The translations under genes were made by a program, and so were the position numbers. Source: Chelonoidis abingdonii (lineage: Eukaryota; Chordata; Testudines; Testudinidae). Taken from it: a stretch of 64,000 nt of DNA. Below the pieces are notes generated by a model. The model saw nothing but the letters and a program-made list of their open reading frames with translations, was not told the origin of the DNA and made no database searches. The DNA is taken from assembly GCF_003597395.2 (NCBI RefSeq), contig NC_133769.1:181508566-181572565 (forward strand), given 5' to 3'. This document shows, piece by piece, positions 1 to 13,264 of this stretch. Numbering within the stretch: position 1 is the first letter of the stretch; each line of letters begins with the position of its first letter.

Positions 1-3000
1 ATGCATTCCTTTTCCTCTTGATCTCTTAAGTCCTTTAAAACAATCTAGTAACATAATTTGATCCCAGACCCATGTTGACATACTTTGATTCTGAGGTTAG
101 TTTGCTGTGTCTGTGATTGTATGTCAGCAATTTGTGCTATATTGAAGATATCTCCATCTGCAGTAAGGTTTTCAGTTGGACAAAATCAGGGCTATAGTGT
201 CTATCAGACTCGGTGTGTGCATGTAAACTAATGGGAATTACACAAGTACAAAGTGGGGAGAACAAATCGACCATTGAGTTCATTGAGAGATGAGGGTGCC
301 CATCACTTCAGGCCTGGGCTGTATTTTATGAAATCTTCCCGTTATATTTTTTACCTCTCTCTCAATATTTTTTTTCCTTTCTTTTTTTCCCCCAAGGCCA
401 TGTCTCTTACTGTATGTTTGGAGTGTTGTATTCATTTGCTCTCATTGAAGTGTACCTTATTTCTTCTCTGTGTAATGGTTAATCATGCTTAATGGTACTT
501 CTGATTAATTTAACTCAATGATCTATGTAACCAAATAATTTTGCAATTGGATCCATGTGGACAGACATCTCTGCTTGTACGAAATTCCAGTGGCCTCCTG
601 GATGCAAGGATCTACATGCACAGATCCAATGGCAGGATTAGGAGTCAACAAAACCATTCAAAGAAAGCACTGACCTCAACTCTAGAGTTAGAATAAGGCA
701 ACCCAGCACTCTAAGCACAGCATGACATCACCCTCTTCTGTGATCCCTCCCTTTGCCATGGCCCTTTGCTCCATTTCCAGTGGGAATGGTAGCCATTCCC
801 TTCTCTCCCCTAGAGGCAGGGACAGTGGCCTTGGGTTCCCTTCTCTCTTCCATGAGTTGCAGCAGGAATCCCTTCCCCAGTACCTATCCCAAAATCTGGG
901 GCTTATCTGGGCCCACTTCATGTTTCTCCTCTCATCACACCCTATTGTGGTGAGGGCCACCAGAGCAGCGCATCTTTGACTTAATACCCCGGAGAAATGA
1001 ATGGGGGACTCCCCATCTCAGGGCTCTTGCTCAGGCTGTCTGCAGACTCAGCCATCACTGCATCAGTTACACTTTAAGCATTTCTTAGAAACCATGAGGG
1101 CTGGAAACAGTTTTAAAAAAATTAAGCTGAAATTGCAACATAATCATGATTCCAGGAGCTGGAGCCCTAGGCACAGGTTTATAACATGTATCCCTTCATC
1201 AAGCCCTGCTCAACTCATTTTCTAGTCTGTTAATATCCCTGCTTAATTTTAGTGTAGCCTATCAGTAATCTTCTGTGTATCAGAGTTTATATTAGTGCAA
1301 TTTAATTCACTGCATACCCATTTTTCTTTTAACAGGTTTATTTGAATTATAAACTACAAACAATATGTATTTACTTGATGGTTTTACTTTATGATTTAAA
1401 AACTCCTGAATATTGAAAAGCTTTAATAAAACGCTCAGGTTTTTTATTATTTATTGTATCAGTGAATAACAAAAACACAGATGCCATCATTTTAAAAAAG
1501 GTTATAAAAAGATAACAGTTCAGCAATAAATGTTTATCGCCACCTCGTAATAAATAACTGTCAGTTTTTTCTGAGAGACTAATTCATTTATTTTTCTACC
1601 TGATTTTGTCTATTAAAAAAAAGTCTGTAATATTTATTTTCATCACAGTCATCTACATTTTTATAGTACCCCTAATCTATTCTTCTGTTGGTTCCTTTCT
1701 GGAACATAATTTCCAAGCAGGAAGAAGAAATAAGTAACTACCTTTGAAGATGATGATTCATCTGTTTTATTGATCAATTAGCATAGCAGTAGGCATGGGA
1801 TAAATTTAAAAGATCTTTTTGAGAGATCAAACATATATTATTAACGTCAGATCTTGATGGTCTCTCCTGCTAGAGGCAATCACAAAAACTTTATGAAACG
1901 TTGTACTTCTATACAAACTTATCCATATTTCTAAACAGTCCAGGCAATTATATTCTGAAGAACAGACTTCTTAAATAAATTCCAGAGACAAACCACTCTG
2001 GTATATATAAAATCAACAGCAAAATGGATCACCCAATTGAGATCTAAAGAATGAGTGGGGAGTGTTCCAATCACTTTTGTGGAAGTACACATCACTTTTT
2101 AATCAATTAAAATTTACCAGCTGCTGGTATCCTACAGCTGTGAGTCAGAACTCCCTAAAACTAGGTTTCCTTTGTAAATGACAAGTAGCACTGCTTCTGA
2201 CAGTGTCAATTCAATGCAACAGAGTACACGCAAAGCAATTTTACAATTGGCAAACTTCATCAAATTATCCTGGGAGATACAATATGTCTGATGCTCTGCT
2301 TCAGAATATACTGAATGACTCACTGCTTTAGTAGACAAGACGAAAATTCAATATTTTGTGCCTGAAAATGTATGTTAATAATTTTTGTGGGGGAGGCAAT
2401 CTAGATCGAACAGTTGTATCATGGCAATAGCCTTTCATTTTAGCATATCTGAGGAGAAAGAAGACTGTTATAAAGTTTAATTTTAAAGCAATTTTAGGAA
2501 TTATTTAGTTTTAATGAAAGTGAATACTTAGTGGTGTGATTATGCCTCCTCTATCTTTCATCTATATCGCTTTTAAAATTATTTGACATAACTATGTGGG
2601 ACCAGATGAGCAGCATCTAGGCTCTCCTTGTCAGGAACTGTTTAATGACAATTCAGCCATCTCAAATGAAAATTTCCCAATTTTTAAAAAAATGTAAACT
2701 AAAAAAGCAAAACCACCAAAAATAACCAAGCCCACCTTTTTATGCCATAAAAGCTGTCCCATGCATGCAAAACAACAACAAGCCTTCAACCAATCTAGAG
2801 GAAAAACAAACCATGATTAATGAAAACTTCCCTCCTGACACACAAAATGCAGGACTGCCTACACTAGAGCACAACATTGACAGATACTCCTTTAATTTAC
2901 TAAATTCCATGCACAGTAGTCATCCAGTATTTGATTAAAAATATTAAAAGCACTTAACATCTCAGCTGTCCATTCTGCCATGCCTATTCCCCATTGTCAC

Positions 3001-3951
3001 TGAGAAATAAAATCTCTTAAAATTTAAGTTCCATACGATGTCTATTTCCAACCACCTCTTTACTACCCTCTTCTTCAGATTCTAACACAATATTTTAGAG
3101 TAACTAACATGAACTAAAAAAACCACTGCAGAAACTATGTGATGCATGTTACACAATCAAAGCAGCCTCATCATCTGATTTTGTAAAAATTTTATTCTGC
3201 CCTCATTCACCTCTGCTGCAGTCCATTGTTGTCTCTTTCTATGCCAGTCTTTAATCCTGCAAATACTTCAACATGAGTGTAACTTTGATTACATGACTTA
3301 AATGTGGGCATGGCAAGGGTGGTCTCCACACACCTATGCACGCGTTACTTTATGTACATGAGTAGTCCCAACTGGACTACTTGTGTGAGTAAAGTCATTC
3401 ACATGTATAAACATTTGCATGATTGCAGGCCTTGTATTATAATTATCTGTGAAGCACCACACACAGCAATGGTACTAAATAAATAATAATTTCTTCAAAC
3501 CTATGGTTCCTAGTTCTGGTCTGCTCTGTGAACTCAAATACACCATGAGCCATAATTTCATAACCTTATCTCGCTTAAGTACTTAAGTCATGCCACCTCT
3601 TAACTCTATACAACACCAGTTTTGCCAATCTCTCTTTATAGTAAAACCTCTCCACTCCATTTATCATCTTTGCTGCCCCAAACTGTGCTCTTCCAATTTA
3701 ATTATATTTTTCTTTTATCTCACTTGAACTAACTTTTCATAGGTGATATGACAAAACAATAATTCAAAAAAGAACTCCTAATTTCACAGAACCATGAAGA
3801 TATACACATATTTTACTGAGTCAGCATAGGACATTTTAGCATAATCCTTTCCCCTCTTTTTCTCTCCCCCATCCATTTTTTTTGTTGTGTTTGTTTATGG
3901 CGCATTCCTGTTCTGTCATGTCTGATTTTAGGTCTTTGGGGCAGGATTCCT
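1..3951. other. CADM2 intron, AT-rich, no gene seen
   Basis: This AT-rich stretch shows no coding pattern: reading frames are short and unsupported by splice sites or recognisable protein. It contains scattered poly-T and poly-A runs. A somewhat GC-richer patch lies at about 690-1000, which I could not assign to a repeat family. By position it is intron downstream of the last CADM2 exon seen here, because the next expected coding exon (start of the third Ig domain) was not found in the window. Confidence 0.6.
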
Positions 3952-4040
3952 GGGCCTGATTTTCTGAAGTGCAGAGCACCCAAAACTCTGGTGGAAGTTA
4001 GTATTAACTGATAATGCTCAGCACTTGAAAATCAGATCCC
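3952..4040. repeat. Short palindromic MITE
   Basis: The two ends are inverted copies: GGGCCTGATTTTC at the left and its near complement GAAAATCAGATCCC at the right. Inside them, AAGTGCAGAGCACC faces GCTCAGCACTT. The whole is about 89 bp and would fold into an imperfect hairpin. It resembles a small non-autonomous DNA element common in reptile introns. A related copy lies at 21306-21426. The transposon superfamily is not determinable from this copy. Confidence 0.6.
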
Positions 4041-4183
4041 ATGGTTTTACTTGACTCTTTGAAGTCCATAGGAAACATCTGAGCACTAAAAAATAAAATA
4101 AAAAAATCAGCAATAATTATACTATTTCTTCAGGTGACTAAATAAGATGGCCTGATTCTCATAAGTACAGTATGTCTTCTACA

Positions 4184-4382
4184 CAGGGCAGCTCCAGGCA
4201 CCAGCAGAGGAAGCATGTGCCTGGGGCAGCACATGCTAAGGGACAGCATTCCATCCATTCTTGCATTCTTGGGGTGGCACAGTGTGAGCGGTTTTTTTTT
4301 TTTCTTTTTTATTTTTTTGTTGTTGTTTTTTTGCATGGCAGTTCAGGCGGCTTTTTTTTTTTTTTTGCTTGGGGCAGCCCTG
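4184..4382. mobile_element. hAT-type MITE with perfect 8-bp target duplication
   Basis: The element begins CAGGGCAGCTCC and ends GGGGCAGCCCTG, so its termini are inverted. It is flanked on both sides by the identical octamer CTTCTACA (4176-4183 and 4383-4390). An 8-bp target duplication with CAGGG termini is the hallmark of hAT transposons. The 199-bp interior has no coding capacity and carries two long poly-T tracts (about 4294-4336 and 4351-4366). It must have been mobilised by a transposase encoded elsewhere. Confidence 0.85.
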
Positions 4383-4633
4383 CTTCTACATTATGCTTTA
4401 GTGGTGTGATTCCTCTGTGTGTGTGGACACACACTCTAGCTCTCCTTGATCTAGCATGAACATAAGTAATGGCATAGCCACAGTAGTATGGCTAGCAGCA
4501 GCAGAGGCACAGGTTAGCTGTGCCACATATGTATCCAGTGGTTTCAGATTTACATGAGAGCTGGCACGAGGATGTGTGCATGAGCAGGGAAAGCATGCCC
4601 CTAGCTTGTAATGTAGACATTGTCTCTCTCTAA

Positions 4634-6119
4634 GGCCTGGTCTACAGTATGGGGTTAGGTCGAATTTAGCCGCGTTAGGTCAATTTAAAAATGAATGTGT
4701 CCATACAATCAACCCCATTCTGTCGACCTAAAGGGCTCTTAAAATCGACTTCTGTACTCCTCCCGGTGAGGGAAGTAGTGCTAAAATCGACTTTGCGGGG
4801 TCAAATTTGGGGTGATACGGATACAAATTGACGGTATTGGCCTCCAGGAGCTATCCCAGAGTGCTCCACTGTGACCGCTCTGGACAGCACTTTGAACTCT
4901 GATGCACTAGCCCGGTACACAGGAAAAGCCCCAGGAACTTTTGAATTTCATTTCCTGTTTGGTCAGCATGGTAAACTCAGCAGCACAGGTGACCATGCAG
5001 TCCCCCCAGAATCGTAGGGCATAGAATGTTTATAAGCTTCCCCTATGATCTCCGTCCCTGAGGTTATCACAGATTAGAAGGCGAAAAAACTGAACTCGTG
5101 ATGACATGTTTTCCGAGCTCATGCAGTCCTCCTGCACTGATAGGGCACAGCTTAATTCAGTGGCAGAGGCCAGGAAAGAATTAAGTGAGCACGAAGAGCA
5201 GAGGCAGGACGCAATGCTGAGGCTAATGGGGGAGCAAACAGACACGATGAAGCATCTGTTGGAGCTGCAGGAAAGCCAACAAGAGCACAGACTTCTGCTG
5301 CATCCACTGTATAACCACCTACCCTCCTCCCCACGTTCCATAGCCGCATCAACCAGACACCCAAGAACGCTGGGGGGTGGGGGAGAGACTCTGGGTACCC
5401 AGCCACTACACTCCAGAGGATGGCCTAAGCAACAGAAGGCTGTCATTCAAACTACAGTAAGCAATGTGGCCTTGTCCTTCCCTCCTCCCCCACCCCGCCC
5501 GGGCTACCTTGTCCGTTATCTCATTTTTTTATATTAATAAAGAAAACATTCATGGTTTCAAAACAATAGTTACTTTATTTTGAAGTGGGGAGGGTGGTTG
5601 GCTTACAGGGAATTAAAATCAACAAAGGGGGTGGGTTTGCATCAAGGAGAAACACACACAACTGTCACACCAAAGCCTGGCCTGTCATGAAACGGGCTTG
5701 CAAAGCCTCTCTGAAGCAACAGCAGTGATGACGGTGAGCTGAGCAGGCTCCATGCTTGTCGTGGTATGGCGTCTGCATGGGTAACCCAGGAAGAAAGGCG
5801 TGAAATGATTGTCTGCCATTGCTTTCATGGAGGGAGGGGCAACTGACAACATGTACCCAAAACCACCTGCAACAATGTTTTTGCCCCACCAGGCATTGGG
5901 AGCTTAACCCAGAATTCCAAAGGGTGGCGGAGACTGCGGGAACTGTGGGATAGCTACCCACAGTGCACCACTCTGTTAGTCAATGCTAGCCACGGTAGTG
6001 AGGACACACTACACTGACTTAATGCACTTAGTGTGAACATTCGCAATTGACTGTATAAAATCGATTTCTAAAAATTGACTTCTATAAAATCGACCTAATT
6101 TCATAATGTAGACATACCC
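4634..6119. mobile_element. Non-autonomous Harbinger-type element with Myb-like gene remnant
   Basis: The left end (GGCCTGGTCTACA, then TTAGGTCGAATTT) and the right end (AAATCGACCTAATTTCATAA, then TGTAGACATACCC) are inverted copies of each other. They match the terminal signature I associate with turtle Harbinger elements. Within it, a plus-strand frame at 5106-5537 reads as the C-terminal part of the Harbinger-associated Myb/SANT-like protein, with a glutamine- and glutamate-rich stretch followed by a proline-rich tail. An AATAAA signal follows at about 5536. No transposase domain remains. A 3-bp target duplication could not be fixed with confidence. Confidence 0.7.
5106..5440 (+). pseudogene. 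C-terminal remnant of Harbinger-associated Myb/SANT-like protein
   Basis: This frame is rich in Glu, Gln, Arg and Leu, and reads as a helical segment followed by a low-complexity tail. It matches, from memory, the C-terminal portion of the DNA-binding partner protein carried by turtle Harbinger elements. That protein normally starts with a Myb/SANT domain, which is absent here, so this is a decayed fragment. It lies inside the terminal inverted repeats at 4634-6119. In the intact family the protein helps the transposase enter the nucleus and bind the element ends. This copy probably does nothing. Confidence 0.5.
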
Positions 6120-6336
6120 GAAGATACTGATTCCTCACCACTGGGATGACCATTTACCTATTATATGGATGCTTAACCCCTACCCTATCTTGGCTACATG
6201 CTTGTCATGACTTTCAGAGATAACACCACAGAAGACAGGTCTTAAAATTGCTCCTTCAGAGCAGGCATGGATCCCTCTGCCATTCCTCTATAATGGACCC
6301 AATTGTCTTTACAGTTAATCATGTTGGGGTGCCCTG

Positions 6337-6910
6337 GGGTGCATTTCAAAAAAGAAACATTAGAATCGGAAAGATACAGAGAAGGGCAACAAAAATGATT
6401 AGGGGTATGGAACAGCTTCCTATGAAGAGAGACTGAAAAGACTGGGACTCTTCAGCTTAGAAAAGAGATGACTGGGGGAGGGGGAGAAGATATGATAGAT
6501 GTCTATACCATCATGACTGGTTTGGAGAAAGTGAATAAGAAAGTGTTATTTACCCCTTCACATAAAACATAAGAAGCAGGGAGTCACCTGATGGAATTAA
6601 TAGGTGGCAGATTTAAAACAAACATAAGGAAGTACTTCTTCACACAACACACAGTCAATTATATTCATGGAGGATAGGTTCATCCATGGTTATTAATCAA
6701 GAGGGTCAGGGAAGCAACCCCATTCTCTGGGTTTCCCTAAACCTCTGACTGCTAGAAACTGGGACTGGAAGGCAGGGAATGGCTGACTCAATAATTTGCC
6801 CTGTTCTGTTTGTTTCCTCTGAGGCATCGGGCACTGGGCATTGCCACAAGGCATGATACTGGGCTAGGTGGATCAGTGGTCTGACCCAGTATGGCTGTTT
6901 TTACATTCTC
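6337..6910 (+). mobile_element. CR1 LINE fragment, 5'-truncated, plus strand
   Basis: The segment reads as the C-terminal end of CR1 ORF2 plus the 3' untranslated region: a run rich in AAGATACAGAGAAGGGCAAC, then GAAGTACTTCTTCACAC, and a tail containing GGTCTGACCCAGTATGGC. It has frameshifts and stops and is truncated at the 5' side, as most CR1 copies are because of incomplete reverse transcription. A reverse-oriented relative lies at 28991-30020. It is an inert insertion in CADM2 intron, in antisense orientation relative to CADM2. Confidence 0.85.
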
Positions 6911-8411
6911 CTGTGGACACAGGTTTTACTGCAGATGGGCTAAATGTTCTGTTCCGGTTTGAGGGAAAGGCCTGTGCCAGTCTATCACATATGGGGCCAT
7001 TTTGCTCATCTCAGAGAACATACATTACAGTGGGTGAGAATACTTGATTTTCAGGGAATCCCTTATTCTAACCTTCTGGGTATTCCAGTAAGTGAGCTGA
7101 GCCCAGAATCAAATAGACTTTTGACAATATACAATAGGTGATTGACGGTTTAGTCTTCAAAAATGAGACTTCTTTCTATTTCTCTTCCTCCCCTACATCA
7201 TTCCACAATTGATCCTTTCCCTGCTCATGTAGATAGAACATCCGTAAACTGCCTGATTGACTCACTCTTTTCAAATCTCATCCCAAGACCAACAGTGTAT
7301 CTGTCACCTATGTCAATTAACTCATTCTTCTAAAAACAATTAATATTTCTCCCTGAGCCTGCCAGTTTCAATATTTTCAGTCACTCTTCTCCAAACTTTC
7401 CTTTTTGTCTTATCTGACCCTGCCATAAGTACAGATGACATATTCTATGATATCTGCATGGAAAACTCTGGCCACAACCATTATTTGTATTTCTATGCAC
7501 AATGTAATAATCTATGAACTATGTTGTGACATTTTTGCATAAAAGATGTTAGAAAAAATAAATTATATTGTATTATATTACACTTGTGAACCATATTTGA
7601 GTATAAGCCTCCAGATGGTAAAGGTTAGGGTTGTACATTAACCCTTTGATCTAGATAGCCCCTTTGAAAAATGAAAGTTTGGCATCTAATGAACCCACAA
7701 GTTTTTGAATTATTTTACATTTAAATCATGGATTTCTTATTTTCATCCATCATTAACCTAATTGATCTCATTTAAACATGCAAATTAGGGCAGTGAACTT
7801 TCACGTTCACAGATATTATTCTTTACCGCTTACTCTAAATATCTTCCATGTTTCATTTGTTTCAATAGTTCATTAATCTGAAAAGCTTAAACAAGATAAT
7901 TTTGCTTATTAACAGTGTTTACATAATAACTGAGGTAAATATAACAAATTCTCATTCAAAATTCAATATGAATAGGTGATTAATATATATAAAAGCAGGA
8001 TCTTGGCATTCACATTCTTATTTTTACAACTTTTTAGACATACCTGGCATAAATAAACAAATGTGAAAATATCCCTTTTTGTAAGGTAGAATCCAGTTTC
8101 TTAGACTCTGAACTACAAAACCAATAAACCCATGATGGAGGTGATATCACTGACTGGTCATCTAAAATGCTTAAAAACCACTCCCAATTAGTTCACATTT
8201 TTCCGTTCACATTAGTCTCATTTGGTTTGGTGTACGTAATTTTGTTATTTTCTCAGAGGTAGAAAGCTCTAACCTTCAGCTATGCATAATTGTTTTCTTT
8301 ACTTTTGTTTTCCATAAGATGCCTTCTCTTAAGCAGGTAATTTATTTCTGGTGAAAATTAACTATTAACCAAGATATTGTGTTCCAACAACATCAGACAA
8401 GTAAAAATAAT
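6911..8411. other. Intron, no feature recognised
   Basis: AT-rich sequence without a supported reading frame, recognisable repeat termini or splice-flanked exon. Confidence 0.5.
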
Positions 8412-8500
8412 GGGCCAGATCCTCAGCTGGTGTAAACTAGTGCAGCTCTGTGGATTTCAGTGGCGCTACTCTGATTTATGCCACCTGAGGATCTGGCTGC
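8412..8500. repeat. Palindromic MITE (GGGCCAGATCCTCAG family)
   Basis: The left arm GGGCCAGATCCTCAGCTGG is mirrored by the right arm CCACCTGAGGATCTGGCTGC, with TGTAAA and TTTATG forming the next inner pair. The 89-bp unit would fold into a hairpin and has no coding capacity. It belongs to a family of short terminal-inverted-repeat elements widespread in reptile and bird genomes. Target duplications are not clear. Confidence 0.7.
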
Positions 8501-10626
8501 ATATTTCCAGAGAGGCATAAACTAGTTAGAATAGTAGTGCTAACAACTGTAGTATATGTTTTCCTTTGTGGCATAGTTACCCCCTGTGTATGTATATAGA
8601 CAGACACACACTGCACTACATTGGTTTTTACACAGCTGTTCAAGTGCATTGTTTGTAATTTGCTCATCTGTTGTCTCTACATTTCATTGTTTTATTATTC
8701 ATAATCAATACAGGAATTTCCTAAAGAATAGCCCTCAACCATTTTAGAATAATTGTCTAACCCTAAAGAAGGGCCCTTATACTCAATGTAAAATCATTTA
8801 GTAATAACTAGACATGAAAAAATTGTTAGCCTATCACAAACATTTTGTAGTAAAAGCCCTTACAAGAAGATTAGCTTGTGGCTGCAAGCTTGTCAAACTG
8901 ATACTTCATTGCAGATCTGTGAGACTGCCAATTAAGAATGTACCCAAAATTGCATCAGCAGATATCAGCACAATATCTTTTTTACATAATACATATTTAA
9001 CACATCAGTGCTATCATATGGGAAGAATGGTCAGCTTATGAGATAAGCTGCAGAATCTTTCAGTGTGTCTTGTGGTATTGGTCTCATTACTGCTTCCATT
9101 TTAGAATCACTATGATTATGTCTGAAGTTTGAACAGGTTTGATTTCATTTTAAAGCTTCAAATGAAGCCTCCTGGGACTTGTGCCTTGGTGGAGAGAGTC
9201 GAAATGTGCTGCTGCCGGGAGTGCAAGCAAAGGCTTGCAGGTACACTGTACAATACAAGTGAATCACTGCAGCACCAGACTTTTATAGTGGCAGTACTGT
9301 ATCTGTGACAGAACAGAAGAAGGTTTTTGAGAGCGAGTACAGGAGTAAGCAATAAAACTAACTGTTTCTCTGAAATTTATTTTGGTTTATTTTTATAGCT
9401 TATAAAAAAAAAACCCTACCTAATAGTCTGTGGCAGCTAGTCTAACAACAAACTTCCACACAATGCCACAGAGAATATTATTCTATTCTAGGTTTATCAT
9501 TGACCATAAGGGTCAATGGAAAAATAGACTTGGCAAGAATGTCATGCCACCACTAATCCCCATCGAGCAAGCATGAACTAGATTACAGCCAAACCCTTTA
9601 GCAAGACAATGGCAGTAAGACTGCTCTGCAGGAAACAGAGCATGACATATGGATGGAGTGAGAGAGGATATAAATTAGTGATGGGTAAATCTCAACAGAT
9701 TGGAGGGGTTGATTCAGATAATTATCCAAAATTCTGGATGTTTACCCAAACTTTATCTAAATTTTCTTAATATTTTTATCTATTTCTTAATATCTGCAAA
9801 ATAGGCCTGGAAACCTCATGAGAACAGACACACTCTCTCTATCCTCAGATTTCAAGTGCATGTTCTGTCTCTCAAGATATCCTGCTTTTGGTCAGGCTAT
9901 AAACAACACAACACAACAGGCAATCCTGTAGTTCTTCATTTCTGCACCTGGCAATAACAAAGAGAGCAGAAGTGCTCAAAAAAAGTATTTTTAAAAGAGC
10001 TAACTGAATTTTTTGAACCTCAAGTGTCATGTTCATTTCACGTACTGAGTCATGAATCTGGCTGGTTTGATCTGATCTGGTTTGTCCCATCCCAGTAATA
10101 AATTATAAGATTTGGGAGGAAAAAATGTAAGCATTGATATCAATATATAGTTATTAAAGGTTAATATGTGTTTTAGTTTTAGCAAGTTGTTGTCTAACAA
10201 AGTTGCTGAGTAAAGCTGGTGTGTGGGTTTGTAGAGGCTTCTTTATGAAATCTCTTTGTGTGCTTATTTAGAGTATCTATTTTACATAGCCCCATCTTCT
10301 CAACCAGATTTCATTTCACTCCATCATTTCACAAGTTACCAATAAAACTCTGTCATTCAGTTAGTGAAACATCTTCTCTTTCTCCTGCTCTTTATCTGAA
10401 TGAAGTTACATCTACTTAGCCACTCTGAGAAGTTACATGTTTGCGACAAGCAGAGTGTTAATTTCAAGCATAATTATAGAGTGGAAAAACTCAGAAAAGA
10501 GGAAAGTAATGGCCAAAAATATTTATCATCATTATTTATTTCTAAGTACTGATGGTGCTATGTGAGGCACAAAAAGTCAATCCTTTCACCGACAATTCGT
10601 AATTGAAGGAGTTTACAATGCAAAAG
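8501..10626. other. Intron, no gene recognised
   Basis: I see no supported gene. The patch around 9160-9350 is more GC-balanced than its surroundings but has no splice context or recognisable protein on either strand. Confidence 0.5.
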
Positions 10627-12600
10627 CATGTCTATGTGAGGATGTTGAAGCAGATTAATTTGTTCACTTTAAGTACTCTGAATTAACTAGGTTGTACTAA
10701 AGTATGTTCCACCACTTTGTTATGCCAGTTTAAGGTATTTTTCCTGTTAATTGTTGTGTCCACACAGCTATGTACTTCTTCAAATTAACTATGTAGCATT
10801 CTGGACAATGGTGTGCTGCACAGCTGTATGCATTCTGAATTTTTTCTTGCAGTGCATCGTGAGGTGCCTATGGAACCTACCAGAATTCTGGGACTTGGAG
10901 CCAAACTTACAAACTCCCATGATTCTACCCCTGGAAGCCCATAATTCATCTGTATTTTGTCAGGGATGATGAAGGACACAGTGATGAGTTCTGTGATCAT
11001 GAAAGTTATTCATATGAACAGGATGATGCACATGAATTGGCAACTGAGCAGCTGGGTAGGCTTAGACTGTCCTCCTTGGAGGCCTGTGGCTGCTGTGATG
11101 ATACAGCTACAGGTGGAGGAGGAGCAGGACGATGAAATTGACCAGTTACTTCTGCGGGGCATTTATCTGGAGCACCTTTACTTAGTGGAGTGCCACTTCT
11201 AGGTTCAGCCAGCAAGCAGTGTCTGGTGGGACAGGATAGGAATGCAGAATTGGGATGACCAGGAGAAAGCTACCTTCCTAGAGATCTATGCAGACTTCAC
11301 CCTAAAGCTACAATGATAGAACACCAACATGAGAGCTCCTCTCAGCATGGAGAAGAGTGTGGCCATCACCACCTGGAAGCTGTCTATCTCTGACTGCTCC
11401 CAGTCAGTAGCTAATTACCTCAGAAGAATGTCTCAAGTGACATGGGAAGTAGGGTCAGGGATTCACTTGTCTCCTACTTCGCGGTCAGGAGGTAGTTTTG
11501 GATAATGAGCATACTGTAAACCAAGGACATGACTCATATATGCTTGTGTATTGATTTTATTGGGGTTGATACTAGGGGCTGAGGTTGATGTTATAGGGAG
11601 AGCTACCTCTCAGTGAATTTTTTCAGCTAAGTTGTACCAAATCTTTTGTAATGAGTTAACAAATAACTTAGGGAACAAATAACAATATTTGAATTACAAA
11701 GAGTTAAAGAATGTAACGCAAACTTATGACCAATGGAACTTTCGCATGTCCAGAGTGTTGCTCACAAATTCCTGTTGGTGGGGTGCTTGAAATTATTCTT
11801 CTTTTCCATCCCAAAGAGGTTGATTGGCACGGAAAGTGCCTGCAATTTGGTTGATTGAAAGTTAGGTCCTAATCTGGTATGTTCTCCAGAGTTTACGGGA
11901 CAGGGCTAGGCAGGGATGCTGTGAATGAGCTTTGTAACAAAATAAGCTCCAGACCTAAAAGGGTCTTGTTTAAAAAGGCAATTGGCAAACCAAGAACACA
12001 TGCAGAGCTGCCAGGATGACATACTCCCAGCTGGTGCAGGAGTGGAATGGAAACTACATGCATGAGCAACCCTGAAAAGGTTGCCAGTACACAGAAAAGA
12101 GTTATTTAAATCCTCCTACATAGTTGTATTATAATACAGTATATTCTACTTATTGGGAGAGCTCCTGTCTGCAGCATTTTCTGGCTGGTTTCTGATAGAG
12201 CTCTCGTGAACAGCAAATGCATGTGACATCATCTGCAAATATGCAGTCCAGGTGCGCATGGTATGGGTTCCTTTACTTTGATCTGGCACTGGGACCAGCT
12301 CTGGGAGTGCCTCCTCACCTTCATTTGCTCTGACAGTATCTTGCAGATGTCTACATTCCAGAGACTATTCTCCAGATGGGACTGGAGTTCTGCAGGCATC
12401 TACATGCAAGCACAGTGTTATAATAGCTGTGTGAACTCACCACTACCTGATATCAAAAAGGGACATGCCTGGCTGCATGCCAGCATTTAATTAGAGAGAG
12501 ATCAGTCGGTCAAGATGACTCTAGAGCAGTGGAGGGCACACAGGTACACAGACAGGCTGAGCTAGGTGTGAAGCAATACAGCATGGGATAGCATGGGGAG
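10627..12600 (+). mobile_element. Old Harbinger-like transposon remnant
   Basis: The stretch 11270-11480 translates on the plus strand, with stops and shifts, into sequence resembling the N-terminal part of the Harbinger transposase seen at 17917-19020. The shared pattern is ATF-x-E, then NTNMRAPLS, then EKSVAITTWKL, then SVANY. The rest of the interval is anomalous relative to the surrounding AT-rich intron but I could not place it on the element. The outer boundaries are estimates because I could not see convincing terminal inverted repeats. Confidence 0.5.
11270..11480 (+). pseudogene. Harbinger transposase N-terminal remnant
   Basis: This is the region before the DDE nuclease domain of a PIF/Harbinger transposase. 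The strongest match is the segment EKSVAITTWKL followed by SVANY, equivalent to the WKLATP segment of the minus-strand copy at 18686-19021. Upstream, ATFLEIYADF and NTNMRAPLS fit the same family. In-frame stops and loss of similarity after 11480 show it is dead. The DDE catalytic residues are not present here. Confidence 0.6.
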
Positions 12601-13258
12601 GACTGCCAGAAGCAGAGTGGTTAGAAATGCATTCACATAAACCTTAAAGAGTTACTTCTACTCCAAACAGGATTCATTACTGCTACCTAAGGTGCCAAAT
12701 AATTCAATTTTTTTTAAATCATATGTGTACACAAGGTACTTTAATGAGAACAAACTAATGTTATTCCGATGTAACATCCCCATGATAGAGAAGCCCTAAC
12801 AATAACGACTAAGGCTTTTCTCTCTTAGGCTCTGACATGAAGAACATCACACAAAGCTGTGTTAGTAGGGCACAAAGTTGATGATTTAATCTCTGCTGCT
12901 AACATCACCTTGCATTTCTATGGTACTATCAAGCAAAATAGTGACTACTACATAAACCTGTGCTCTCAGTGTTGAAAACCTATCTGAGAAAACGCGTGAG
13001 ACTTAACACCCCCCACACACTTGTCCTCTCCCCTCCTCTGCCAAACAGACTAAGGACTCAATCTCGCAGTCCTTACTCTGGGAAAGCTCTCATTGACATG
13101 CTAGGAGAATTGAGGGATTGGACTAGAAGAGAGGTATTTGTATGTATTTGAACTCATTAAGGACTTCAGTTTTATTTCATGTCTAGTGACAGTACACTTT
13201 CACTCAAAACCAGAGAATGTAAACGTGTGTGGATAGGGACAGATAAATTATAGATATT
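12601..13258. other. Intron downstream of a CADM2 exon
   Basis: No repeat or gene recognised. The donor splice site of the neighbouring minus-strand exon lies at its right edge. Confidence 0.5.
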
Positions 13259-13264
13259 ACTTAC

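Noticed and set aside
5535..5560. Host gene polyadenylation site
   Set aside because: The AATAAA lies inside a Harbinger-type element downstream of its Myb-like remnant.
1..13000. Next CADM2 exon toward the C-terminus
   Set aside because: No minus-strand frame here resembles the third Ig domain or has matching splice sites; it must lie outside the window.
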